A stretch of DNA of 64,000 nt from CAZWCE01 sp964632505 (GTDB taxonomy: Bacteria; Planctomycetota; Planctomycetia; Pirellulales; Thermoguttaceae): NCBI GenBank assembly GCA_964632505.1, contig CAZWCE010000004.1, positions 62,001 to 126,000 of the forward strand, written 5' to 3'. The notes beneath the pieces were generated by a model. That model worked only from the letters and a program-made list of their open reading frames with translations, made no database searches and was not told the DNA's origin. This document shows positions 44,351 through 52,531 of the stretch, one piece after another. A program made the translations under genes and the position numbers. The first letter of the stretch is position 1. Every line of letters begins with the position of its first letter.

Positions 44351-44677
44351 TCATTCCTCGATTTCTTCGTCGCGGGAATGAAAAAAGATGAGAAAGAAGC
44401 GATAGAGCATCAGGAGTAGAAAGGCGCTGCAGATGGCCGAGAGGAGTCCGACCGGACTGATCGGATTGAAGTTCTCGAAACGCCAGATGGTCGTCACCAG
44501 AAGCGGACCGATGGTACTTCCGGTGATGCCGATCAAGAGTGTGCCGACCGGTCCGCTGGGCTCCTTGCCCGGAACCAGGCTCCGAACGATCAATCCGGTG
44601 ACCGTGCCGAATCCTATCCAGACGAGGACCACGTTGACCCATTGCTGTGCTGTCGGTGAAAGATTCAGTTCGGGCAC
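44351..44677 (-). CDS. Small membrane protein of the GlsB/YeaQ/YmgE type
   Basis: This is a 108-residue protein starting at GTG after GGGAAAGCGTC. It has three hydrophobic helices (WVNVVLVWIGFGTVTGLIV, VGTLLIGITGSTIGPLLV, LLSAICSAFLLLMLYRFF) and a charged C-terminal tail. The Gly-rich second helix and the loop VPGKEPSGP match the transglycosylase-associated-protein family, small inner-membrane proteins often induced by stress; the molecular function is not established. It may be co-transcribed with the LsrG-like gene downstream. Confidence 0.8.
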   Translation of the reverse strand: MPELNLSPTAQQWVNVVLVWIGFGTVTGLIVRSLVPGKEPSGPVGTLLIGITGSTIGPLLVTTIWRFENFNPISPVGLLSAICSAFLLLMLYRFFLIFFHSRDEEIEE

Positions 44678-45009
44678 GACGCTTTCCCATCGATCAAGCC
44701 GTGGTGAGATGCCGGCGATTTTCTGCGCGCAAAAGATGAACCTTTGGTAACCGATACGGTTTCCGCCTTCGAGGCGAACGTATCGGCTACCAAAGGCGCC
44801 GTCCCCCCTGATGTTTTTGTCGTTGCCGGCCCGATCCTAGCGGGAGGGCAACGTCGAATGCGGCTATTCGAACATCCGGCTCTGATTTCGAGTTTCTTGA
44901 TCCCCGGGGAAAACCGCCGATGTCATGTTCTTCCTTGCAACAATCGGCAGCTCATTCGGCGTCCGTCCTTGAACGCGGATCCTCTCCATCCCCCGTCTCC
45001 TTCCCGTCG
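44678..45009. other. Intergenic region with a long inverted repeat
   Basis: These 332 bases hold an unusually long hairpin (44741-44796) and no believable gene. They carry the 3' side of the small lipoprotein gene and the promoter of the GlsB-like gene. Confidence 0.5.
44741..44796. repeat. Long inverted repeat (56-base hairpin)
   Basis: The arms CCTTTGGTAACCGATACG (44741-44758) and CGTATCGGCTACCAAAGG (44779-44796) pair over 18 positions with one mismatch. A second small stem (CGCCT, TCG, AGGCG) lies within the loop. Its strength is out of proportion to ordinary terminators, and neither side has a clear T-run. Confidence 0.75.
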
Positions 45010-45252
45010 TTACGGCAAGGCGTTCACCGCTTCGCGCTCGTTTCGGATCTCCTGCATCCGGTTCGCTTCACGGGAGAGTTTGAATTCCGGTCCCGCCGGA
45101 TGGTATTGGATATCATCGGTCATGTAATGAGGGCTGGGCAGCGTTTGTCCGTTGTAGTACGATGTGCAACCGGTGGCCGAAAAAAGGCCGACCATCGTGC
45201 AGGTCACTACCGCGAAAAACAACCAGCGCCATCCTTTGCTTCCGCCGCTCAT
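45010..45252 (-). CDS. Small conserved lipoprotein
   Basis: This is an 80-residue exported lipoprotein. AAGGAG lies before the ATG at 45252. Residues about 8-28 form a signal peptide ending in a lipobox (SATGC), so Cys near residue 29 should be lipidated. The mature part (SYYNGQTLPSP, YHPAGPEFKLSREANRM) matches a short lipoprotein that I associate with Planctomycetes; its function is unknown. The C-terminal half is a charged helix. Confidence 0.82.
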   Translation of the reverse strand: MSGGSKGWRWLFFAVVTCTMVGLFSATGCTSYYNGQTLPSPHYMTDDIQYHPAGPEFKLSREANRMQEIRNEREAVNALP

Positions 45253-46081
45253 CCTGGTTCTCCTTCCCATCGATTTCGCTTCTCGGGTAAGACCGATGGA
45301 GGATTCCTACCCACGTGAATTGCTTGGCATCGTCAGTTCGCCAGAAGTCAAGTGCCTTGAAACTCTTGACGGACCTTCCTGAAAACGCTATACAGCTAGC
45401 AAGGGCGATTCCGCGAAAGGGAACCGCTTCGCCGTTCTTCTCAATCATCCTTTCTCTTTCCGGCAATCGACGTTTCCGGCGTCTTCCCGTTTTCGTGGAA
45501 GACAGGTCCGTCTGCCGCAAAGATAATATGATCGTCACGACCGTTATCGACTCGATCCACGCGCCCACTTGAGTCCAAAGGGGGAAGAACTCCCCTCTTT
45601 TTGCGAAAACCGGGCCAGCCGACATCTCGTCTTCGTAACCATCTTGGAGCGTTCCTTTCCCTCTTCCCGTCACCGGCTATATTTTGCTTGTCTCTTGTTT
45701 GAGCCGCCCTACCATGACTCTGGTAAGGTAAGCTTTCATGGATCGTGGAAAACAATGATCGATTTCGGTTCCGATTTCTGCTTCCGATTTTTTGCAAATC
45801 AAGAAATATGGCTCTTCACGGATTTTCATGGCGTGCCGAAGTGCAATGATACGCAAATCCAATTGTCATGCGTAAAAAGCGTTCGATTCGTCCCCTGCTT
45901 CGGCCGGAGCCATCTTCGCCTCGCACCCGCACGGCCGCAGGCCTCCAGGAGGCGGAGATGGTGGAGGGCGCAGCAGGGAACGCCCCCCTGCTTTGGTTGG
46001 TGAATCCGAGCCGAGCCAATCGATCTCGACGACAAGGACTCATCAATCAGCCACTAAAATGTCGGAAGAACCAGAAATATC
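45253..46081. other. Long non-coding region upstream of the CHAT-fold gene
   Basis: These 829 bases hold no frame I trust. A 7-bp hairpin (GTCTTCC and GGAAGAC) lies at 45481-45503 and a TACGCA/TGCGTA inverted pair at 45850-45874. From about 45930 to 46010 several overlapping stems can form (GCCTCC-A-GGAGGC, GGGCG with CGCCC, AGCAGGG with CCCTGCT), suggesting a structured leader for the next gene. I do not recognise a riboswitch class. Confidence 0.45.
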
Positions 46082-49000
46082 ATGAATTTACAACCAAAAC
46101 GCTTTCGTGTGTCCTCCCTGGTCTCGGGAATCGTCCTTTTGACGTTATTGGGGGCCCATTCCCCCCCGTCGGTGGAGGGGCAAACCTTCGGCCGCTCGAT
46201 CCCCTCACAGGAGTATTTCGCCACGTTCGGCTACTATTATGAAGGGGATTACGTCGAGGCGCTCGATGATTTCCAAAAGGAACTTCGCGGTTCGGTGAAG
46301 GTCGGCAACGCCCGCTGGCTCGACTCGATTTGCTACAACGCGATGGTCGGCGAATGCTATTACCAACTGGGGCGTTACGATGAAGCGATGACTCATTTCA
46401 ATGCTTCCCTGCAGCTTTACCTCGTCTTCAGCGACTGGCTCGGACAGGTGAATTTCTCCGCGGCGGTCACCGCGCAGCCCAGAACCCCCAGCCCTTGGGG
46501 GGGAAGCAACCGAATGAACGCCTTGGGAAAATTCCCGAAAACTTTTCCGATCCGAGTCGGCCAATTGCACGCCTCGGAGCAATTGCAATATGGCGGCGTG
46601 TATCAGCAGGCGAAGTTGATTCCGATCGTCGTGCAGGAGATCATCCGGTGCACGGCGCTTTCGATGCGTCGCCGGAACGAACTGCTCGGTCCGCTGGGCA
46701 AATACGATTCCCTCAGTGGTGAGCTCTCGCAGGTTTTCGGAGCGCGTCCCTGCTTGCCGAACCACTGGTCGGGAACGTGGATCGATGTCCAGTACGGCAT
46801 CGCCCTGGCCGGGCTGGAAAAGTACGACGAGGCGGTTCCCCAACTCCAGCGCGGGGTGACCGTGTTGGGGCAGTACGATCATCCGCTGACGGCGGTCGCC
46901 CTGGTCGAACTCGGCAAGATCGCCCTGAAGACGGGAAACTACCAGAAAGCGAAGGAACATTTCTACGAGGCGAGCATCGCCGCCTGGCACTACAGCGACC
47001 CGGTGCCGACCGGAGCGCAGGTGATCGAGGAGGCGCTCCGCTACGGGGCGGTGGCCCAATGGATGATCGATCGCAAAAAGCCGTTCCCCCCACTGACGCC
47101 CGCCTTGGTTTGGGCGAAGCGGGAGGATTTCCGGATGCTCCAGGTCTCGTTGATGGAATCGTTGGCCGAGGAGCAGGTGCTCGCCGGGAACATCGCTCCG
47201 GCGATGACGCTCCTGGACCAGGCCGGAGGAGTGCTCATGCGCTACTCCATGCGTGAAGGACGGCTCGGAGCGCGATGGAACTACCTCTATGCCACCGGGG
47301 CCTACGCCAATGGAGAATTCTCTCAAGCGAAGGGGGCTCTCGACAAATCGATGCGGTTCATGAGAGTCGGCTCTCCGTGGATCTACCAGATCAGGCGGCT
47401 GGAATCGCTCTACAAGAGCGGCAAGATCACCACCCGCGGCCCCATCACGATGCGGGCGGCCATGGATCTGTACACGGAACTGCTCCGGGAACCAACCGCC
47501 ACCGACTGGAATCTCACCCCGATCGAGTCGATGACCGTGTTGACCACCCCGCATTCCTCGTCGTTCGAACGCTGGTTCTCGATCGCTCTGGCCCGAAACG
47601 ACAAGGAAAAGGCGGTCGAGATCACCGATCGCACCCGCCGTCATCGCTTCAACAGCACCTTGAGCATGGGGGGGCGGCTGTTCTCCCTCCGCACACTGTT
47701 CGCTGCTTCGAACGACGAACTTCCGCCCGAGGCACTTGTCCACCGGCAGGACCTGATTCTCGACTATCCCAAGTTCGCCCAACTCCAGAAGGAAGTGGAT
47801 CAGCTCAAGTCGCAGTTGCAATCGCTTCCGTTGATCCCGGAAAATGAGGACCAGCGTCAACAACAGCGACAAAGACTCGAGGAAGTCCGCCGATTGAGCC
47901 GACAGCAGGAGGCCTTGCTCCGACAATTGGCGCTGCGTCGCGTCAAATCGCCGATCCTTTTCCCCCCGGTCCGCTCCTTCGAGACAATCCGTCAAAATTT
48001 ACCCGAGAAGACGGCCCTGCTGGTTTTCTTCCAAGCCCAGGGGGATATGTACGGTTTTCTGATCGATAAGGATATCTTCGAAACGTGGCGGCTTCGTTCG
48101 CTCTCTTCGATGAAGAGTAAAATCTCCCGGTTCCTTCGTGAAATGGGAAACTATCACGCGGACCGCCCCCTCGACTACGACGATCTGGCCGATGAAGCCT
48201 GGAAGGAGACCGGCAAGGAACTCATGCAGGGCCTCCTCGGGGGGACCCGGAGTGCCGATTTCACGGAATTGGCCATCGTCCCCGACGGAGCAATCTGGTA
48301 CGTGCCTTTCGAGGCCTTGTCGGTCGAAGTGGGAGGCAAACTGCGTCCGATGATCGGCGTGCCGGAGCTCAAAATTCGTTATGCCCCGACCGCCTCGCTC
48401 GCCATTCCCGATCGGAGAGGACGCAGCCTGGGATTGGATACGGTGGCGATTTTCGGAGAACTGCATCCCAAAAATGAAACCTCTCTGGTCACCGAAGCGA
48501 AAAAGGAGATAACCTCGGAGATCCCGCGGATGATCCCGTTGCCTCCGGTGGCGTTGCCGGGCACTTCGTCGGTCTTCGCTACGCAGATCCGACAGTTGGT
48601 GGTGATGGCCGATATCGCCCCGCCGGAAGAATTTCCCTTCGATTGGCGGCCGATTCCCGGCGCGAAATCCGATGCCGGCGAGTTGATCGGCGACTGGTTG
48701 CCCTTGCCCTGGGGGGGGCCGCAACTGATCGTTCTGCCCGGGTTTCACACCGCCGCGGAAAACGCGATGAAAGAAGGCGGCTCGGGCCGCGATCTCTTCC
48801 TGGCCGTCTCGGCCCTCGAGGCCTGCGGTGCGCGTACCATTCTCATCAGTCGGTGGCGACCGGGAGGAAAATCGACCTACGATCTCATTCGGAATTTCCT
48901 GAAGGCGTTCGCCGATCATCCTCCCGCCGAAGCCTGGAAAAAGGCGATTTTCGCCGTCGCCGGCGGCCAAATCGTCCCCGAAAAGGAACCTCGCGTGAAG

Positions 49001-49363
49001 CCCGATCCCGAGATGAAGGCCCCGCTGGCGAATCACCCGTTCTTCTGGGCGTCGTTCATGCTGATCGATCGCGGCGAACCGGCGGCGGAAACAACATCCA
49101 CCGAGACCGAAGGCGGTCTCATGGAACAAATGGACCGGCAAATGGACGATGGTGAGGAAGACGGAGAAGCGGCGGAAGAAGGGGCCGTGGAAATGGAAAG
49201 CTTCGGCGACTTCGAGGATTTTCTGGCGCCGACCGAGGAGTCGGACAAGACGGGAGAAGCGCCTCCTGAAACACCGGAAACCGAAGAGCCGATCGAGATG
49301 TCCGAGGAAAACGACGCCCCCGCTCCCGAGGAAACGTCCCCTTCCGAAGAGGAAAAACCGTAA
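46082..49363 (+). CDS. Secreted TPR protein with a catalytically degenerate CHAT domain
   Basis: This is a 1093-residue protein with a signal peptide at about 10-33. Residues about 45-480 are TPR-like helices (YYEGDYVEALDDFQKEL, ALVELGKIALKTGNYQKAKEHF). A coiled segment (about 560-625) precedes a CHAT (caspase-HetF-associated) domain at about 640-1000: LPEKTALLVFF, LAIVPDGAIWYVPFEALSV, RYAPTASLAI, LIVLPGFHTA, GARTILISRW. In active CHAT proteases the core reads LSACxT and a His lies about 40-50 residues earlier; here the Cys position is Phe888 and the His region reads LVVMADIAP, so both catalytic residues are gone. The last 95 residues are Glu-rich. The ATG has no strong ribosome site. A periplasmic scaffold or binding role is inferred. 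Confidence 0.88.
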   Translation: MNLQPKRFRVSSLVSGIVLLTLLGAHSPPSVEGQTFGRSIPSQEYFATFGYYYEGDYVEALDDFQKELRGSVKVGNARWLDSICYNAMVGECYYQLGRYDEAMTHFNASLQLYLVFSDWLGQVNFSAAVTAQPRTPSPWGGSNRMNALGKFPKTFPIRVGQLHASEQLQYGGVYQQAKLIPIVVQEIIRCTALSMRRRNELLGPLGKYDSLSGELSQVFGARPCLPNHWSGTWIDVQYGIALAGLEKYDEAVPQLQRGVTVLGQYDHPLTAVALVELGKIALKTGNYQKAKEHFYEASIAAWHYSDPVPTGAQVIEEALRYGAVAQWMIDRKKPFPPLTPALVWAKREDFRMLQVSLMESLAEEQVLAGNIAPAMTLLDQAGGVLMRYSMREGRLGARWNYLYATGAYANGEFSQAKGALDKSMRFMRVGSPWIYQIRRLESLYKSGKITTRGPITMRAAMDLYTELLREPTATDWNLTPIESMTVLTTPHSSSFERWFSIALARNDKEKAVEITDRTRRHRFNSTLSMGGRLFSLRTLFAASNDELPPEALVHRQDLILDYPKFAQLQKEVDQLKSQLQSLPLIPENEDQRQQQRQRLEEVRRLSRQQEALLRQLALRRVKSPILFPPVRSFETIRQNLPEKTALLVFFQAQGDMYGFLIDKDIFETWRLRSLSSMKSKISRFLREMGNYHADRPLDYDDLADEAWKETGKELMQGLLGGTRSADFTELAIVPDGAIWYVPFEALSVEVGGKLRPMIGVPELKIRYAPTASLAIPDRRGRSLGLDTVAIFGELHPKNETSLVTEAKKEITSEIPRMIPLPPVALPGTSSVFATQIRQLVVMADIAPPEEFPFDWRPIPGAKSDAGELIGDWLPLPWGGPQLIVLPGFHTAAENAMKEGGSGRDLFLAVSALEACGARTILISRWRPGGKSTYDLIRNFLKAFADHPPAEAWKKAIFAVAGGQIVPEKEPRVKPDPEMKAPLANHPFFWASFMLIDRGEPAAETTSTETEGGLMEQMDRQMDDGEEDGEAAEEGAVEMESFGDFEDFLAPTEESDKTGEAPPETPETEEPIEMSEENDAPAPEETSPSEEEKP

Positions 49364-49750
49364 CCGTCTTCGGCATTGGTCCATTGCAATCGAGCGAATA
49401 GTCCGCCATAATGTCATAGATGTTCGCATCAGTAGCGGGCACGGACCGCTTGCATTGTCTCCCATCGGAGGACCGGACGTTCGAGGATCGCCCCCGCCTT
49501 GCTATCGACGCGGCGCCAACCTTGTCCAACAGCCCGCGGAGATATCGGCTGCCGGGAGAAACAAGATGTTTCGTCTCAAGAGTCGATCGCCATGGCGTTC
49601 CTTTCGAAGGCTCTGCGTCGGCAGGTTGTCGCGTGGCCGGGGTTGTCATTGGGTTCATCAACCATGAATCATGGAGGTTCGTCTTCGTCCTGCGCTGGGC
49701 GCATCGATGGCGGAAACCTCACCACAGTGAATGAATATGGAGAAAACTTC
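49364..49750. other. Intergenic region between two TPR genes
   Basis: These 387 bases hold no firm gene. One 33-codon frame at 49566-49667 has GGGAGAAACAAG before its ATG, but the peptide (Arg-rich) matches nothing I know. Confidence 0.4.
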
Positions 49751-51553
49751 ATGAAGACCGCCACACGTGCAATGTTCTGGATGCCGCTGGTTCTGGGAAG
49801 TTTCCTGTTTTTCGGCTTGCCGATCCATGCTTTTCAGGAGGAGTCTCCCGCCGAGAAGGATCCTCCGGTCGATCAAGCCGAGAAAGAAGAATCGCCCGAG
49901 GCCGGGGAATCAGAGAGCTCCGCCGGTCAGGAAGCCCTCGATCAGGCGACGGAAATCAAACTCAATGCCAACTCACTGAACGATCTCACGAAAGTGATCG
50001 ATCTCTGCAAACAGGCCCTCGAAGAAGGTCTCGGCGAGGGGAACACGCAATTCTGCAATCAGTTGCTCGCGTCGACCCAACTCCAACGGGGACTTCTGAT
50101 CGCCGATGCGGTGGCCAAGGGGCCGCCGAAAAAGGGATGGAAACAGTTGCGGCAAATCGCGCTTGGGGATCTCAAGGAGGCGGTCGAGGAGATGCCCGAA
50201 CAGGGAACGGCCTGGTACTTCATCGCCCGATTGAATCTCATGCCCGAGGGCGATAAGGAAGCTGCGGAAAAAGCGATCGATCGGGCGATCGATTTGACCG
50301 AGGACGATCCGGCCGCCCATGGCCGCGCGCTGGTGGTCAAGGCAACGATGATCGAAGACGAAGCCGAACGCCGGGAACTGCTCGATCAGGCCGTGAAGCA
50401 GGCCTCGGAATCTCCCGAAGTCTATCGGGCCCGCGGTGCTTTTCTGGCCGACCAAGAACAGTACGACGCGGCACTGGCCGATCTCAAGAAATCGCTCGAT
50501 ATGGAACCGAACCATCCCCCGACGCTCTCGATGATCGTCGGAATCCTCACGCGGCAGGAGCGTTTCGAAGACGCCCTGCGAACGCTCGAATTGCTGGAAA
50601 ACCTACAGCCCGGCGCCGTCTCCCCCAAACTCGAAAAGGCGCGCATCCTTGCCCGGATGAACGAGTACGATCGGGCGATCGAAGTGCTGGAAAAAGCACA
50701 CGCCAAGGATCCGACCAATCTCGCGGTGCTGTTGCTCCGGGCGACGATCTACCAGCAAATGGACGAGCAGGAGAAGGCCATCAAGGACATCGACGCCGTC
50801 CTTCGACTCAAGCCCGATCTCGACATGGCCTTGCGGCTGAAGCTCGGCTTTCTCATCATGGCCGGCAAGGCGGAGCAAGCCCTCGATCTGCTCGAAAAGA
50901 TGCGGCAAGAGGCCGAAGACGACACCGATATCCTCATGCAAATGGCTTCCGTCCACACCGAAATGGGGGAAGAAGAAAAAGCGATCGAGCTGCTCGACCA
51001 AGTGCTGGAAAAGAAACCGGATCTGGTCGAAGCGCTGCGCTACCGCGCCGATCTCTATCTCGGTCTGTCGAAACAGGAGAAGGCGATCGCCGATTACGAA
51101 AAGATTCTCGAGATCTCGCCCGAAGAATCCGGTTCCTTGAACAACCTCGCCTGGGTCCTCTCCACTTCGGTCGATCCCGAGATCCGCGATGGGAAGCGGG
51201 CACTTGAGCTGGCGAAGAAAGCCGCCGAGCTGACCGACTATGAGGAAGCCCACATCCTGAGCACCCTCGCGGCCGCCTATGCGGAAACGGGCGATTTCGA
51301 AAAGGCTCGCCGGTGGTCGGAAAAGGCGGTCGAACTAGGCAAAAAGCAGAACCACGAACAGATCGATTCCCTCAAGGCCGAGCTGGAATCCTACCAGCAG
51401 GAAAAGCCATGGCGGGAAGATCTCTCCAAGGATCAAGAGGAGAAGAATCCTGCTCCCAAAGAGTCGAGTGAGACGAACGACGCTGCCGACGAAAAAAAGC
51501 AATCGCCTCCTCCCGAGAAGAAGGAATCGCCCGACGAGTCGGGAGAGAAATAA
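49751..51553 (+). CDS. Secreted tetratricopeptide-repeat protein
   Basis: This is a 600-residue protein. GGAG precedes the ATG at 49751, and residues about 7-28 form a signal peptide. An acidic linker (30-60) leads to at least eight TPR units through residue 540; clear ones are YDAALADLKKSLDMEPNHPPTL, YDRAIEVLEKAHAKDPTNLAVLL and QEKAIADYEKILEISPEESG. The end is a Lys/Glu/Ser-rich tail. TPR arrays bind protein partners, so a periplasmic assembly role fits. It follows the CHAT-fold TPR gene on the same strand, and both are exported, so they may work together. Confidence 0.9.
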   Translation: MKTATRAMFWMPLVLGSFLFFGLPIHAFQEESPAEKDPPVDQAEKEESPEAGESESSAGQEALDQATEIKLNANSLNDLTKVIDLCKQALEEGLGEGNTQFCNQLLASTQLQRGLLIADAVAKGPPKKGWKQLRQIALGDLKEAVEEMPEQGTAWYFIARLNLMPEGDKEAAEKAIDRAIDLTEDDPAAHGRALVVKATMIEDEAERRELLDQAVKQASESPEVYRARGAFLADQEQYDAALADLKKSLDMEPNHPPTLSMIVGILTRQERFEDALRTLELLENLQPGAVSPKLEKARILARMNEYDRAIEVLEKAHAKDPTNLAVLLLRATIYQQMDEQEKAIKDIDAVLRLKPDLDMALRLKLGFLIMAGKAEQALDLLEKMRQEAEDDTDILMQMASVHTEMGEEEKAIELLDQVLEKKPDLVEALRYRADLYLGLSKQEKAIADYEKILEISPEESGSLNNLAWVLSTSVDPEIRDGKRALELAKKAAELTDYEEAHILSTLAAAYAETGDFEKARRWSEKAVELGKKQNHEQIDSLKAELESYQQEKPWREDLSKDQEEKNPAPKESSETNDAADEKKQSPPPEKKESPDESGEK

Positions 51554-51572
51554 GCAGGTTTCGACCCGGCGT

Positions 51573-51606
51573 GGAGCGAGGCGCCGGCCGTCTCGCTCCG
51601 TTTCCC
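51573..51606 (+). terminator. Terminator-like hairpin after the TPR gene
   Basis: A perfect 8-bp stem (GGAGCGAG at 51573-51580, CTCGCTCC at 51592-51599) is followed by GTTTCCCC, a weak T-run, 20 bases past the stop codon. Confidence 0.5.
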
Positions 51607-51637
51607 CTTCTCTCCTCTCCTCCCAGGCTCCTTCCCC

Positions 51638-52234
51638 ATGGATTTCCAGGATCTGCTGTTGAAAAATCGTTCCTACCGACGTTTCGACGGCAAAACGTCG
51701 CTCGATGAAGCAACGCTTCGTGACTGGGTCGAGGTGACCCGTCGGTGTGCCTCGGCCTCGAATCGTCAACCACTACGGTACTGTCTTTCCTGGGATCCGG
51801 AAGTCAATGCCCGCATTTTCCCGCTCCTCGGCTGGGCCGCTTCGCTGTCCGACTGGGACGGCCCCGCCCCGGGAGAGCGGCCCGCCGGCTACATCGTCAT
51901 CGCCTCCGATCAACAGATCGCCGCGACGATGAACTATCTGCAATGCGACGTGGGCATCGCGGCTCAAAGCATTCTGCTGACCGCGGTCGGCCAAGGCTTC
52001 GGCGGATGCATGCTCGGTTCGTTCAATGAAGCGGGACTCCGGCATACGCTCGGGATTCCCGATGCGTACGAAATTCAATTGGTCCTGGCCCTGGGAGTCC
52101 CCAATGAAACGGTCCTGCTGACTTCCGAAGGCGATCCCCTTGAAACGCCCTACTGGCGAGACGAGCATTCCCGCCATTTCGTCCCGAAACGCCCGCTCGA
52201 CGAACTGATCCTTCCCCATTCCGCCGCAGATTGA
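51638..52234 (+). CDS. Nitroreductase-family flavoprotein
   Basis: This is a 198-residue soluble protein of the FMN-dependent nitroreductase fold. The N-terminal NRSYRRFDG with the following helix supplies the usual phosphate-binding Arg residues, ASNRQPLRY is the Ser/Asn site for FMN, and GIAAQSILLTAVGQGFGGCMLGS is the characteristic central helix and Gly turn. It should reduce a small electrophile with NAD(P)H. The length fits the short branch of the family. There is no strong ribosome site before the ATG. Confidence 0.92.
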   Translation: MDFQDLLLKNRSYRRFDGKTSLDEATLRDWVEVTRRCASASNRQPLRYCLSWDPEVNARIFPLLGWAASLSDWDGPAPGERPAGYIVIASDQQIAATMNYLQCDVGIAAQSILLTAVGQGFGGCMLGSFNEAGLRHTLGIPDAYEIQLVLALGVPNETVLLTSEGDPLETPYWRDEHSRHFVPKRPLDELILPHSAAD

Positions 52235-52531
52235 CTCGCTTGCCGAAAGCATCTCTTTTGGCCATTTTTCTTTGGCTTTGTACCCATCGTCTTTTCTCGC
52301 CTTTCCCGCGAAAGAACCGAGAAAAGCAAGTCTTGGGGTGGTTTTCTCGATGGCGTCGATGATTCCCGTGGGCGCAAGGCCCTGCGAATGTCGATATAAG
52401 CCCCAAATGGCCACGATGATGCGCCGGACGGTCGTCCGATCGTTTCCGGCGCTGCCGCCAAACAGGCAAGGGAGATCAGAGCGACCGTGGGCAGGGAACC
52501 GGGAACAATTCGTGCTTTCCAAGTACGTCCG

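Noticed and set aside
45826..46242. Short frames on both strands in the CHAT leader
   Set aside because: They overlap each other in a GC-rich, hairpin-rich stretch and have no ribosome site; the stretch is better read as a structured leader.
46205..47995. 596-codon minus-strand open frame
   Set aside because: Antisense to the TPR part of the CHAT-fold protein; no domain or ribosome site.
46082..51553. CHAT-based defence system
   Set aside because: The CHAT active site is lost, the protein is exported, and no gasdermin, Cas or other defence gene lies nearby.
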